From: Achatina immaculata
Taxonomy: Eukaryota; Mollusca; Gastropoda; Stylommatophora; Achatinidae
Assembly (NCBI GenBank): GCA_009760885.1
Contig: CM019696.1
Location: 42,330,221-42,394,220 of the forward strand
DNA length: 64,000 nt
Direction of reading: 5' to 3'
The translations under genes were made by a program, and so were the position numbers. Below the pieces are notes generated by a model. It did not search any database and was not told the origin of the DNA. It saw only the letters and a program-made list of their open reading frames with translations. Below are positions 11,751-23,639 of the stretch, piece after piece; the stretch's first letter is position 1, and each line of letters starts with the position of its first letter.

Positions 11751-12772
11751 TGTCTTATAAATAATGCACATGCAGTGTCTGTCTTATACATAATGTACAT
11801 GCAGTGTCTGTCTTATACATAATGCACATGCAGTTACTTCTTATACATAATGTACATGCAGTTACTTCTTATACATAATGTACATGCAGTTACTTCTTAT
11901 ACATAATGCACATGCAGTTACTTCTTATACATAATGTACATGCAGTTACTTCTTATACATAATGTACATGCAGTTACTTCTTATACATAATGTACATGCA
12001 GTTACTTCTTATACATAATGTACATGCAGTTACTTCTTATACATAATGTACATGCAGTTACTTCTTATACATAATGCACATGCAGTTACTTCTTATACAT
12101 AATGCACATGCAGTTACTTCTTATACATAATGCACATGCAGTTACTTCTTATACATAATGTACATGCAGTTACTTCTTATACATAATGTACATGCAGTTA
12201 CTTCTTATACATAATGTACATGCAGTTACTTCTTATACATAATGTACATGCAGTTACTTCTTATACATAATGTACATGCAGTTACTTCTTATACATAATG
12301 CACATGCAGTTACTTCTTATACATAATGTACATGCAGTGTCTGTCTTATACATAATGTACATGCAGTGTCTGTCTTATAAATAATGTACATGCAGTGTCT
12401 GTCTTATACATAATGTACATGCAGTGTCTGTCTTATACATAATGTACATGCAGTGTATGTCTTATACATAATGTACATGCAGTGTCTGTCTTATAAATAA
12501 TGTACAAGCAGTGTCTGTCTTATACATAATGTACATGCAGTGTCTGTCTTATACATAATGTACATGTAGTGTCTGTCTTATACATAATGTATGTGCAGTG
12601 TCTGTCTCATACATAATGTACGTGCAGTGTCTGTCTTATACATAATGTACATGCAGTGTCTGTCTTATACATAATATACACGCAGTGTCTGTCTTATACA
12701 TAATGTACAAGCAGTTACTTCTTATACATAATGTACATGTAGTGTCTGTCTTATACATAATGTACATGCAGT
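11751..12772. repeat. Minisatellite, 28/29-bp units
   Basis: About 36 copies of two related units, ttacttcttatacataatgt (28 bp) in the middle and tgtctgtcttatacataatg (29 bp) at both ends, each ending acatgcag. The 28-bp version occupies roughly 11830-12330, so one variant expanded inside the other. Confidence 0.9.
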
Positions 12773-13039
12773 GTTTACACTATTTATTATATTACTGGAG
12801 GTACAAACAGTTAAATATTTTGCTTAATATTCATCTGGAATCCTGGGGTTATTTTTTGGACAACACTTCTTCTTTTAATAACACACAATAATTAGTGTAT
12901 GAGTATATAACTATACACGGAGCCACTACGGTAAAGCTGTTCCTACTTTTTTCCTAGTTGATACACTTCTTCTTTTAGTCCATAAAACTGAAGATCACCA
13001 GTAAAACCTTTGATATAAAATATTTTCATGTTTCTAATG

Positions 13040-13216
13040 TTCCACTTCATGTACTAGCTTCTAATGTTCTACTTCATGTACAAGCTTCTCATGTTCTACT
13101 TAATGTACAAGCTTCAAATGTTCCATTTTATGAGTAAGCTTCTGATGTTCTACTTCATATACAAGCTTATCATGATCTACTTTATATGCAAGCTTCTAAT
13201 GTTCTATTTCATGTAC
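13040..13216. repeat. Minisatellite, 27-bp unit (part 1)
   Basis: About six copies of cttctaatgttctacttcat followed by gtacaag. It lies inside the foldback element. The same unit recurs at 13600-13835. Confidence 0.8.
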
Positions 13217-13325
13217 AAAATGTATACATTAGAAAAAAAAGTAGGAACAGCTTTATTACTTAACGACTTTGTAGTCATTAAGTAATAAAGCTGTTCCTAC
13301 TTTTTTTTCCTAGCTTATACATTTT
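13217..13325. repeat. Near-perfect ~50-bp hairpin
   Basis: The arms 13217-13267 and 13274-13325 pair almost completely around a 6-base loop. The core is gtaggaacagctttattact, and the outer part diverges by a few bases. Confidence 0.9.
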
Positions 13326-13422
13326 GGTATCATAGACTTGCTGCAGTGCTTCGTGTATAGTTGTATACTTATACACTAATTATTGTGTGTTATTTCATGT
13401 ACAAACTTTTATGTTCATGTAC

Positions 13423-13580
13423 AGTAGTTAGTGCATTGGTCTCTCAAAGCAAAAGTCAGGGGTTCGAATCTGGCCAGAGATGCTCCAGTCACCCAGCTGT
13501 AGAAATGGGTACCTGACTGGAAAATATGAGCACTAACACCATATCCCTATGTGCCTCTAAGGCATGACATGATTCCTTTT
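13423..13580 (+). mobile_element. tRNA-derived SINE
   Basis: The head has an A-box-like tagttagtgcattggt (13425-13440) and a B box ggttcgaatc (13461-13470). This is followed by a body containing cacccagctg and aaatgggtacctg, a segment type found in several invertebrate SINEs. There is no acceptor stem pairing, so it is not a functional tRNA gene. The 3' end is T- and A-rich. Confidence 0.75.
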
Positions 13581-13599
13581 ATTTATTTTTTACTTTTAC

Positions 13600-13835
13600 T
13601 TTACAAACTTCTAATGTTCTACTTCATGCATGAACTACCAATGCTCTACATCATGTACAAGCTTTTCTTACTCATGCTCATGTACAAACATGCAGTGTAC
13701 AAACTTCTAATGTTCTACATCATGTACAAGCTTTTCTTGCTCATGTACAAACATGTAGTGTACAAACTTCTAATGTTCTACATCATGTGCAAGCTTTTCT
13801 TGCTCATGTACAAAGATGCAGTGTACAAACCTGTC
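13600..13835. repeat. Minisatellite, 27-bp unit (part 2)
   Basis: Continues the array of 13040-13216 with longer composite units that include cttttcttgctcatgtacaa. It ends about 25 bp from the exon 5 donor. Confidence 0.8.
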
Positions 13836-13860
13836 TTTTTCAACACATAAATGCACTGAC

Positions 13861-14037
13861 CTCAAAGACCAGCAGTGGTATAACAAGAAAAGTGTAGCCA
13901 ATCGCTGTGGAGACATTTCCTCGCCTCTGTTCACTGAGAATATCAGGTGAACGCAAGACAATTATGGCAAGAGCAACAGCATACAGAACACCGATCATCG
14001 CAACACACATTATTATCCAAATTGGAATGAAGACAAT
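13861..14037 (-). CDS. TMEM185: TMEM185-like exon 5
   Basis: The acceptor is TTTATTCCTCAG and the donor GTCAGTGCAT (13851-13860). The 177-nt exon encodes 59 residues in phase 0, from IVFIPIWIIM to LVIPLLVFE. It contains a long hydrophobic helix and the conserved ILSEQRRGN, which corresponds to VIAEQRRTH of the human protein. Confidence 0.93.
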
Positions 14038-14094
14038 CTGAGGAATAAATATAAAATATGTACCAATTCAGCAAAGAACAACATTTGTCATACC

Positions 14095-14425
14095 TTCAGT
14101 CAGGTGCCAAACTTACATATCTTACATATCAAACTGTCATACTTGTTTATACCTGTAAAACTGCAAAATTGTTTACATTTGTAAAACTGTCATGGTTACA
14201 AATATCTATCACATGTCATGATTAAATATATCTATCAAACTGTCATAAATGTTTACATCTGTAAAAATGTCATACTCAAATATATCTACCAAAATGTCAT
14301 AACTGTTTATACCTGCAAAACTGTCATACCTACATATATCTATCAATCTGTCATACTTGTAAGAAAACCTGTAAAACTGTTATAATTGTTTACACTTGCA
14401 AAACTGGCATACTTACACACAGCCT
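14095..14425. repeat. Degenerate minisatellite, related to 15088-16130
   Basis: Diverged units built on aaactgtcatacttgttta and acctgtaaaactg. An RTE-D copy (14430-15088) separates it from the larger array that follows. Confidence 0.7.
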
Positions 14426-14429
14426 TACC

Positions 14430-15088
14430 TTGAACAAGAAGAAAGCAGAAGTTCTGGTCATCTCAAAGAAAAAAAGTGATTCCTGAATGTAAAATAACAG
14501 TAAACTGCACAATGCTAAAACAGGTGGACAAGTTTAGATATTTAGAGACATTACTGATCTCAGGTGAAAGATGCCTAACTGAGATAAAGAGCAGAATAAT
14601 GCAAGTCAAAATGATGTTTCAGAAAATGAAAAGCATTCTGCGTAATAACGTAATAAATCATTGTCATTGGGAGTGAGGAAAAGAGTACCCCTACTTCAGT
14701 GCTACATTGAGCCAATTTTATTTTATGCGAAGTATGGTCAGTCACTAATGAAGTGCAATGTGAACTGGATGCCATTGAAATGTGGTTCCTTAGAAGAATG
14801 CTACAAATATCATGGACAGCAAAGAAATCAAATGAGGAAGTTCTGATGCAAACAATAACAAAAGTCAGAGAAAGACATCCAAATGCTTAGGACACTACAG
14901 TGAGGCAAGCTAGAATACATTGTGACAATGGGAAAGACAGAAGGCAAAAGAGATTGAGGTAAACAGAGAGAGAAAATGCTGGATGGATTAACTAGATGGC
15001 ATGGACAAAGAACACCAGCACAGCTTATAATCAGCACTCAGAGCAGGGGGTTGTGGGAAAGCATGATAGCCAATACCAATCAGATAGA
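14430..15088 (+). mobile_element. RTE-D fragment (RT C-terminal half)
   Basis: Plus-strand pieces with stops: KQVDKFRYLETLLISGERCL (14506-14565), MMFQKMKSILRN, and at the end MLDGLTRWHGQR plus GLWESMIAN. This is the C-terminal half of an RTE-type polyprotein. It lies between two parts of the same minisatellite, which suggests insertion into that array. Confidence 0.75.
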
Positions 15089-15846
15089 TACTTGCATATA
15101 TCTATCACATTATCATACTTGTTTACACAACAGTTATACTTACATATATCCATCACACTATCATACTTGTTTACACAACAGTTATACTTACATATATCCA
15201 TCACACTATCATACTTGTTTACACAACAGTTATACTTACATATATCTATCACATTATCATACTTGTTTACACAACAGTTATACTTACATATATCTATCAC
15301 ATTATCATACTTGTTTACACAACAGTTATACTTGCATATATCTATCACATTATCATACTTGTTTACACAACAGTTATACTTACATATATCTATCACACTA
15401 TCATACTTGTTTACACAACAGTTATACTTACATATATCTATCACATTATCATACTTGTTTACACAACAGTTATACTTACATATATCTATCACATTATCAT
15501 ACTTGTTTACACAACAGTTATACTTACATATATCTATCACACTATCATACTTGTTTACACAACAGTTATACTTACATATATCTATCACATTATCATACTT
15601 GTTTACACAACAGTTATACTTGCATATATCTATCACATTATCATACTTGTTTACACAACAGTTATACTTGCATATATCTATCACATTATCATACTTGTTT
15701 ACACAACAGTTATACTTGCATATATCTATCACATTATCATACTTGTTTACACAACAGTTATACTTGCATATATCTATCACATTATCATACTTGTTTACAC
15801 AACAGTTATACTTACATATATCTATCACACTATCATACTTGTTTAC
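15088..15846. repeat. Minisatellite, 48-bp unit
   Basis: Sixteen highly similar copies of a 48-bp unit containing tatctatcacattatcatac and ttgtttacacaacagttat. Because 48 is a multiple of three, all frames stay open on both strands. This explains the long but meaningless open frames here. Confidence 0.95.
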
Positions 15847-16130
15847 ACCTGTAAAACTATCATACTTACATATATTTATCAAACTATCATACTTGTTTAC
15901 ACCTGTAAAACTATCATACTTATATATCTTTATCAAACTATCATACTCATTTACACCTGTAAAATTGTCATACTTACACATTTTTATCAAACTACCATAT
16001 CTAAAGATGTAAAACTCTCATATTTTTTAACATTCTTGTCTGCACTTGTCAAAACCTGTCAAAGTTTTATCTTTTACGATAAATAATCTTATTTATTTCA
16101 TTTATTTATACCTGTCCAACTGTTATACCT
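15847..16130. repeat. Minisatellite, ~54-bp variant units, degenerate
   Basis: Related longer units with acacctgtaaaactatcata, decaying towards 16130. The flank of the I-like element at 28610-28920 shows the same motif family. Confidence 0.75.
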
Positions 16131-16132
16131 GT

Positions 16133-16450
16133 TAATTTTACTTTATCCTTCCTCTTGTACCATGAGGTGTCGAGGGGAGATGCAATTTGCACCTTTGGGC
16201 CAAATGGGTGACCAAAGTGATGGTCATGCCATAATTAGCAAGTGCTTTTCTGATACCATCTAACCATCCCTTTCTGGGTCTTCCTTTTGATTTGTACCCT
16301 GTAGTTCTTTGGTTGAAGGCTCTCGTGGCCATTCTCATTAAGTGGCCGAACCACTTGATTCTTTACTTCGCTATGTGTCATAGGCATGATGTAGTTACTA
16401 CCATCTGTCTTATAGTGTCATTTTTTAGCTTCACTAACCTGATCTTATTC
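16133..16450 (-). mobile_element. RTE-F fragment (RT C-terminus)
   Basis: The minus strand reads KWFGHLMRMATRAFNQRTTG, then SKGRPRKGWLDGIRKALANY. The same tail occurs on the plus strand at 62335-62690. It is a short, stop-containing remnant. Confidence 0.7.
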
Positions 16451-19130
16451 TTCTTCTTCATATACATTTTCTGTCTGTATCTGCAGTCCTGCCTCTTGGA
16501 TAAATTTCACTGCTTTCTGTAGTTCATGTATGGAACCGTAGAGCTTATCTTCTTTGGTGGTTTCACTTGGCCAGTAATTGCTTCACAATGTCTCATAGTT
16601 GGTGCAGTTCTGGAAGATATGTTCCACAGTTTGAGGTACCTGGGCACATGTACAAAGAGTAGTAGTACCAACCTTAAGCTTCGTATACATATGACTTTGG
16701 AGTTGGCTGTGCCCTGTTCGAAGACAGAAAATGGTGAGTTGTTCCTTTCTGTTTAGCATGTGATAGTCATCATGTGGTGGTGTTTGTGGCTTCCTGTAGG
16801 TTTTTATCATGCTTTTTTCTGATTATAGGTGATAGGTATGTCTGGTTGCTCCACTTCAGTGCCCTCTTTGGCCAGATGGTCGGCTTTCTCATTGCCTGGT
16901 ACCCCACAGTGGGAGGGAATCCACCGCAAGGTGACTCCGTGTTGTAAGCCAATTTTTGACAAGGCATCTTTAAGATCTGGTAGTTTGTTGCACTGAAGAG
17001 CTTCCAGTACTGATCTTGCATCTGTGAGAAATACTATAGGGCATGTATTAATTCTAGAGTTTCATAGTTTTTCAACGGCTGCAATAATTGTGCTAACTTA
17101 TGCATCATATTTGTTGCAATATTTTCCAGCAGTATGGAAATCTTGTCTCTGCTGTTGTTTGGGTATTCAATATGTGCTCCTGCCCCTCCAATCTTTATGG
17201 CATTATGTGCAGATCCATCTATATTCACACGTATCCAGGTGTCATGTGGATATTTGTTATCTAGCAAACTAAGCATGGTTGCTGATCTTACAAGACTGCT
17301 TTGCATCTCACCATTCTGCACACCTTTCACATCAGTCTGAATAGTTATTTGTGTACAATCTGCGTCTTTCCATGGTGTATGCTCTGGTAGAGATGATAAT
17401 GGAGCAACTACATTTGGAGGGTCAGGTATCAGCTTACACAGACACTTGGCCTGATGATTGAAGCTGCTTCTTTTAAGCCATCTTAGTGCCAAGTTACTGA
17501 ATCTCTCCTTCAGGAGATGGCTTACAGAGCTGAGGAATTTCTCTCACCTTTGTGTCTCTACATTCTTTTAAACACCAACTATTTTCTGCATTTCTACTAC
17601 TGGTGTGGACCTCTTGGCACCTGTGATAATCTGCAGTGACTGATTTTGTACCTTGTCTAGATTATGCAGCGTAGTGTTTGATGCTGTGCACCAAGATGTT
17701 GAGCCATATTCTAAATGTGATAGAACACTTTGCTGATATACATTCTTGAGGATTCTTTCACTAGCTCCCCATGTGGTTCCACTCAATTTTCTTAATATGG
17801 CTAGTTTTCTTCTGGCTTTTACTTCTGCGCTGCTGATGTGTTGCTTCTAGGTTAGTTTTGAGTTAAGAGTTACTCCTAAGTGGGCTGGTTGTCCATCCTT
17901 AACTCTTTCATGACTAGCGATCCCTATAAGGATCTTTGTGCACAGGCAGTTCCCGACCAAGAGCCCTATAAGGATTCGGACTTTCTTTCATTGAAAACAC
18001 TATGTTACTTTTCATTTAACCAGTTAGAACTCTTCTGAATACAAAGTTAAACTAGTATTTTAAGTGTGGGGAATGGAAGCCACATTGGAAATATAGATAA
18101 GGGGGTAAAATTCAAGTTTATTTCGAGACTGAGTGGTAGAATGGTCACACCGACCAACTAGACCTATCTTACTATATGTGTTTCTCATAGCTGTAGATCT
18201 GTTAGATTTATAAGATGTCACAAACATACTGTGTTGAAATTTGAATGACTATGTATTCTATATTGGATTATGACACAGTTAAGGTAAGTATAAAGTAGAT
18301 TTTATTGCTCAGCCTTAACATTTTTTAGCGCCAAAAAATCGATCTATCGTTTCACACCAGTTTTTTCTTTCTTTTTTTTTTTAATGACAAATATCTTCAT
18401 TTATGGAATCTTCATTCATTTCCACTTATTTTAATGTGTGATACACATGTGGTGATCATGGAATTAAGTCGGTACAATAACTTTTACACAGGTACCCCCG
18501 TTCTCCAAAATGTCTGTGCCCTTCTCCAATGTCCGCGTTGTCAGAAACTAAGGATCGATTGGAAGTAACGCGGTCGGGAAAGAGTTAAGGATATTTCATT
18601 TACAAAGATCTTACCTGCTTTCTGTTTATATGAGAGAGTGAATAGAGTGGTACTTGATTTCTTCGTGTTGATACTTACACACCATTTGTTTGTCCATAAC
18701 GTCAAGATGTCTGCTGCTCTTTGGAGTCTGTGTAGCAACAAATGTGTGTTTGTCTATACACCACATGACCAGATCACCTGCATACAGTGTTGCTTTGGCT
18801 CCATAGAGAAGTTCCTTGACCAGGTCATTAATGAATACCAGGAATAGTGTAGGTGAAAGGACTCCTCCTTGTGGTACACCATGTCGCAGCAGTACTTTCT
18901 GGCTTTTGCGACCATCCATTACTACTCTTGCTTTTTTATTGTGTAGATAGGTCTTTATCCAGTTGCACAGTCTTCCACTCACATTGCAGTTTCTTAGTTT
19001 CCACAGCAGACCTTTTTTCCAATCTTTATCAAAGGGTTTCCTCAGGTAGTACAAGGTTTTTGTCTTGGAATGCATTCTCAATCTCTCTTGAGAGAGAGAT
19101 AGGTCACTCGATTTTCTATACTGTTATTTC
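16450..19130 (-). mobile_element. I-like non-LTR element, RT and RNase H half
   Basis: The minus strand carries RT motif B (HGVPQGGVLSPTLFLVFIND near 18870), a polymerase box changed to YAGD near 18765, the thumb region, and an RNase H domain starting WIRVNIDGSAHNAIKIGG near 17225 with a later WIPSHCGVPGNEKADHLAKE near 16900. It continues the element whose endonuclease and first RT motifs lie at 26735-28440. A CR1-like element separates the two halves, and a TTAA-flanked element sits at 17903-18584. It is inactive through stops. Confidence 0.85.
17903..18584. mobile_element. piggyBac-like non-autonomous element
   Basis: 682 bp between TTAA duplications (17899-17902 and 18585-18588). The ends are inverted, CTCTTTC against GAAAGAG. 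Removing it with one TTAA rejoins the reverse transcriptase frame of the host element (NEISLK to DGQPAHLG). There is no transposase frame. Confidence 0.8.
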
Positions 19131-19186
19131 AGTTTCATAACCTCCTGCTGCGTGGACGTGTTTTTTCCCTATCTTCGAATTCTTGG

Positions 19187-19413
19187 ATGTTCTATGTACT
19201 TCTACAAGGAAATGTTCTATGTACTTCTACAAGGAAATGTTCTATGTACTTCTACAAGGAAATGTTCTATGTACTTCTACAAGGAAATGTTCTATGTACT
19301 TCTACAAGGAAATGTTCTATGTACTTCTACAAGGAAATGTTCTATGTACTTCTACAAGGAAATGTTCTATGTACTTCTACAAGGAAATGTTCTATGTACT
19401 TCTACAAGGAAAT
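19187..19413 (+). repeat. 25-bp minisatellite in CR1-like 5' region
   Basis: Nine essentially identical copies of aaatgttctatgtacttcta followed by caagg. It lies in the 5' region of the CR1-like element, upstream of ORF1. 25 is not a multiple of three, so three frames alternate. Confidence 0.95.
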
Positions 19414-19678
19414 GTGTATTGAAACTTATATCAGTGTTTTCATCTTGTGATCATGATTACGATGAAATATGCAAAAAATGTAAATTGTGTGTTTTTTCTT
19501 GAATAATTCCAGAAATATCGTAAGTTGTATTCATCACTTATTAATCACCTATTTTCGCTGTTTTGCACATGTGGAGAAGCGTGGCCCGGCCTAGTTAATC
19601 CATTGTCTAAACAAAGCCAGTGTCAGACAATGGGTGCGGCAAACTGTTGTTTCCATGTTGTAAGTACCTGCACATAAG

Positions 19679-22600
19679 ATGTCAACGTGCGAGGATGAGG
19701 AACTATGTGAGATTACGAGGCCGTGTAGTCACTGTGATGGACTACGGTCTATGGCGGCTAGAAACTACACGCTTAACAAAAAGATGGCCCTGGAGGCTAA
19801 ATTCCGAGGGTAGGTCAACCAGCCAGGTGTGACAATAAAGAAGTCTAACGAGGGACAATGTGTTACCGTCTCCTTTCACAATACTCTTCAATATGAGAGT
19901 ATAAAGCAAACCTTGGATGAACAGTATCACACCCAAAGTGAAAAACAGACAGACAAAGATGGTGCAAATGTAGAAAACATAATAAAAGTGCCAGCCCTTA
20001 CCATTCACTTATACCACACCAAAAACAAAGTGTTGGTACAGAGTACAGTGGAGGCTGTTGATTCCTGGTTGTCTGATGAGTTCAGTCTTCTGCAAGAATC
20101 AGTCACCAGCACAGAAATATCAGCTAACGTGCGTCATGCTCAAGATACTCTTCTAGCAGTACTTGACTGCCAGGACAACACACTTGACTCACCAGAAGCT
20201 TGTCTAGAGAACATGGCTGGAGACCAGCTGAACAATCCTGACACCAAACATGCGGGAGCAGTTGTGTCAGAGCCGACATCTACACATACTGATGACCACA
20301 CAGGCCAGCACATAACTCCCCTTGTGCTGAAATCACAAGATCCTGGTCTACCTACTACTATCATGTGCATCACAAACCACAGTTGTCCAGAGTCACTCGA
20401 TAATCGAAGTTCTCTGGGAACTTCAACTTCTGGTGAAGGGCCATCAGTTCCTTTCAGCCAGGAAGTAATAAATGCTGTCAATGAGCTGATAAAGACCCTC
20501 ATCAAAGACATGGCTGCTGAAATAAAACAGTCTCTCAGCAGTGAAAATGACAATCTCAGGAGAGAAATCATAACTCTCAGAAAGGAAAATCATAGCATGA
20601 AATGTTTTATTGATTTGATGTGGTCAGAAACTCTCAGCCAAAATAACATTCAAGAAAAAAGCGTCGAGAAAGTTTCTATAGATGAAAGTGACCCAAATCA
20701 GGGGACACAAATCACAAACTGAGCCACCGTCTCCGAGCTCATCAAATAAGTCCCGACAGGAACTTGAGCTTACGCCCAGACAGCGCAGTCAAGAATCATC
20801 AGAAGAACTGAGAGGTCAACACAATGTATCCCATCGATGTACACATTAGCAACAGGTTTGAAGTTTTGCAGGACAGTTTGGCAACAAGCAGTCAACAGGT
20901 GCCTACATCACCAAAAACAGACATGGTTCACAAGCGTTCCCCTCAGGAACCTTCAAATCGAAATCACCACCAGCAACACATCAAACTTCCACATCAAAGA
21001 AAACACTAATCATCTGGTGATTTGAGACTCCCTAATGAAAGGAATACATGCTGACCGGTTTTCCATCTCAGCGGAGGGCATAGTCTCAATGATTCCGGTA
21101 CCAGGGGCTGGCATCATGAAAATAATAGGAACAGTGAGAAGCTTGAATGTCGACCCAAAGATCATGAGGACAGCAGGTCATGTTGGCATCAACGACAGCA
21201 CGAATGGTTTGACTCTCAGATCCTACGATCTTCATGCCCTGATATCGACATTCACTCATTCATTTGCATGTCCCTTGCGAAACTTTGCCTCCCAAACAAC
21301 ACTCCTGTAGGCCTCTCGGTTGTGAGCAAGATGGCCTGCTGCTGATGCATCCATTTGCAGATCATCAACAATGTCTTGCACCCATCTTCGCCTTGGTCTT
21401 CCTATCTTTCTTTTTCCCATTATGTACCCTTCCAAGATGGTCTTCTCTAGATTATCATGACATTTAATGTGTCCACAATATTTAAGTTTTCTCTCTTTAA
21501 TCTTCTTTACTAGTCAGCCTTCTTCAATATTAAGTTCTTGTAGTATAGATATATTTGTTCTTTTTTGTGTCCATGATATCTGAAGAACTCTTCTGTAGCA
21601 TTTACATTCAAAGGCATTTACGTGTTTCTCAGCTGTTTTGTTAAGTGTCCAGGCCTCACAAGCATATGTCGCGATGGGAAAGATGCATGCCCTTAAAAAT
21701 ATTATTTTTGTGGTTCTGTCCGCTCCTATACACAGATTCTTTAGTTGTTTTACTTTCTGAAGAGCGAAAGATGTCCTCCTTTTAATTTCTCTCATTGTAT
21801 CTCCACTACTAGTTAGTAGTGATCCAAGATATTCAAAACTCTCCACTTCTTCCAGTTTTTCCTCATTGATATATATTTCAGCTGTCTTGTTTGTTTTGTC
21901 AGTTGTCACCAATTTAGTTTTATTTGAATTAAGATAGAGGTTTTGTTCTTCGCTGTTCTTGTGGACTGACATAATTAGTTTTTCCATTCCTTTTTGTGGT
22001 GTGGACAGTAATACTGTGTCATCAGCATATCTAATCTCTGGTATTTCATAACCTCCAATTGTTATGGCATCATAATATTCTTTGTCTACATCTTCTCTAA
22101 CATTCCTCATTATATATTCAGTATACAAGTTAAATAAGTATGGCGACAATATGCACCCTTGATGGACCCCTTGTTTTATGTCAAACCAAGTTGTTGTTTC
22201 ACCATTTATTCTTACTGCAGCTTGTTGGTCTAGATACAGCAGTGATGTTAATTGTACCAAATGTGTTAGAAATCCCATTTTTTCCATTATTTCCCAAAGT
22301 TTCTGGTGTTGTACACAATCAAATGCCTTTGAGTAGTCAATAAAGGCTAAATATAGATTCACATTAAACTCTCTGCATTTCTGTATTATTAATCTTATAT
22401 TGAATATATGATCTCTTGATCCTCTTCCTTGCCTGAATCCAGCTTGGACCATATTGACTTCTTCTTCTATTTTCTTTCGATAATTAAACAAAAATTTCCA
22501 AGCACGTCAATCTTCATATCTTCAATCATACCTGCCTACTCTGGTGCCGGGCGTCGCGTGGCATAAAACAACAACAGAATTCTCAGCACACTGTGCCAAC

Positions 22601-22738
22601 AAAACAACTTAAGTTTGATCGACAACACCCCGTTCTTTTCTTCAGAGTCTGGAGCTCCCAAGAAAAGACTTTATCGTGACCAGATCCACACCAACAAGAT
22701 CGGTACTAACATACCAGCTAAAAATATCAAGTAAGCCG
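19679..22738 (+). pseudogene. CR1-like ORF1 with coiled coil and SGNH hydrolase, interrupted
   Basis: The chosen start at 19679 opens MSTCEDEELCEITRPC with a Cys cluster (CEITRPCSHC). A TAG interrupts at 19811, and the frame runs on to 20722. Residues near the end (20461-20620) form a coiled-coil-like stretch rich in Glu, Lys and Leu. Further on, at about 21020-21210, an SGNH hydrolase begins: VI*DSLMKGIHADRFS, where the Gly of the GDS block is a stop, and then GHVGINDST, the G-x-N-D block. RTE-C interrupts at 21245-22495. The domain resumes with DQIHTNKIGTNIPAKNIK (22678-22731), the Asp/His block. ORF1 esterases of this type are known in CR1-group elements; their exact role is unclear. Confidence 0.75.
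21245..22495 (-). mobile_element. RTE-C copy, best preserved reverse transcriptase
   Basis: A 325-codon minus-strand frame (21514-22491) carries the palm motifs in order: QAGFRQGRGSRDHIF, AFIDYSKAFDCVQH (motif A), GVHQGCILSPYLFN (motif B), YADDTVLL (catalytic pair intact) and SFEYLGSLLTSSGD. A stop near 21515 cuts it from its C-terminal tail, which includes LKYCGHIK and GKRKIGRPRRRW. The 3' end is an (ATGA)n-like tail near 21250. The endonuclease is missing because the copy is 5' truncated. It is inserted in ORF1 of the CR1-like element. Confidence 0.88.
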
Positions 22739-22750
22739 CTCGAACACAGC

Positions 22751-23083
22751 AGGACAGAGTGTCACAGTCAGGCAACATAAAGCAGGACAGAGTGTCACCG
22801 CCAGGCAACATAAAGCAGGACAGAGTGTCACAGTCAGGCAACATAAAGCAGGACAGAGTGTCACCGCCAGGCAACATAAAGCAGGACAGAGTGTCACAGT
22901 CAGGCAACATAAAGCAGGACAGAGTGTCACAGTCAGGCAACATAAAGCAGGACAGAGTGTCACAGTCAGGCAACATAAAGCAGGACAGAGTGTCACAGTC
23001 AGGCAACATAAAGCAGGACAGAGCGTCACCGCCAGGCAACATAAAGCAGGACAGAGTGTCACAGTCAGGCAACATAAAGCAGC
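22751..23083 (+). repeat. 33-bp minisatellite in CR1-like ORF1
   Basis: Ten copies of a 33-bp unit coding for 11 residues (NIKQDRVSQSG or NIKQDRVSPPG), alternating between two variants. It starts right after the SGNH C-terminal block, which itself ends in NIK. The frame stays open through the array into a Pro-rich stretch ending at 23403. Confidence 0.9.
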
Positions 23084-23140
23084 GAAGACAAGTAAAAACC
23101 TGTAACACACGGGGGACCACCTCTTCTCTGATTACGCAAC

Positions 23141-23156
23141 CCCCCCCCCCCCCCCC
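23141..23156. repeat. Poly-C run
   Basis: Sixteen consecutive C bases within the CR1-like ORF1 extension, coding for Pro in frame. Confidence 0.9.
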
Positions 23157-23270
23157 GTGTCCTCCAAAACCTCACTACCTGCCCCCATACCAGCTCCAGC
23201 TCCTTTATCCTCTCCATATGACCCATCCTCTTCATATGACTCCATGTTCCCGCCCCTTCCCACTCTGCAG

Positions 23271-23425
23271 CCCCAACCATCCAGGCAAACCACTGCTAAC
23301 ACAACCCAGAATCTACCACACCCACCAAACATCCAGGCAAACCACAGCTAACACAACCCAGAATCTACCACACCCACCAAACATCCAGGCAAACCACTGC
23401 TAACACAACCCAGAATCTACTATAC
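23271..23425 (+). repeat. Three-copy 56-bp tandem repeat
   Basis: Three copies of a unit with catccaggcaaaccactgct and acccagaatctaccacac, inside the region between ORF1 and ORF2 of the CR1-like element. Confidence 0.9.
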
Positions 23426-23639
23426 CCACCCCAATGGAATCAAGATTTACATTATCTCATGCAGTTCAGCCCAGCAGCTTTAAGCCAAGCCTTCATGATG
23501 TCTGTCATCCACAAGCAACACATGTCACCGATGTTCAGACAATAGGAACTGTGACATTTCATGAAATATCTTGTTATTCAATTATCTATCATTGTAACCT
23601 TACCATTACTAGTTGCAGAAAATGGCCCAGAGAGTTGAT

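Larger units (their letters stand above)
12877..13394. mobile_element. Foldback element with 43-bp terminal inverted repeats
   Basis: The outer arms at 12877-12919 and 13352-13394 are inverted copies differing at 2 of 43 bases, starting AATAACACACAATAATTAGT. Inside lies a second, near perfect hairpin (13217-13267 and 13274-13325) and a third partial copy of its arm at 12933-12955. Part of a 27-bp minisatellite lies within. No transposase is encoded. It could be a non-autonomous DNA transposon. Confidence 0.75.

Noticed and set aside
11751..12772. Regular direct repeats resembling a CRISPR array
   Set aside because: Units are head to tail without unique spacers, the DNA is clearly eukaryotic, and the same holds for all other arrays here.
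13423..13500. Possible functional tRNA gene
   Set aside because: A and B boxes are present but there is no acceptor stem pairing, and a SINE body follows.
14976..16012. Three open frames of about 290-340 codons on both strands
   Set aside because: They are frame-open artefacts of a 48-bp minisatellite (a multiple of three); no non-repetitive coding content.
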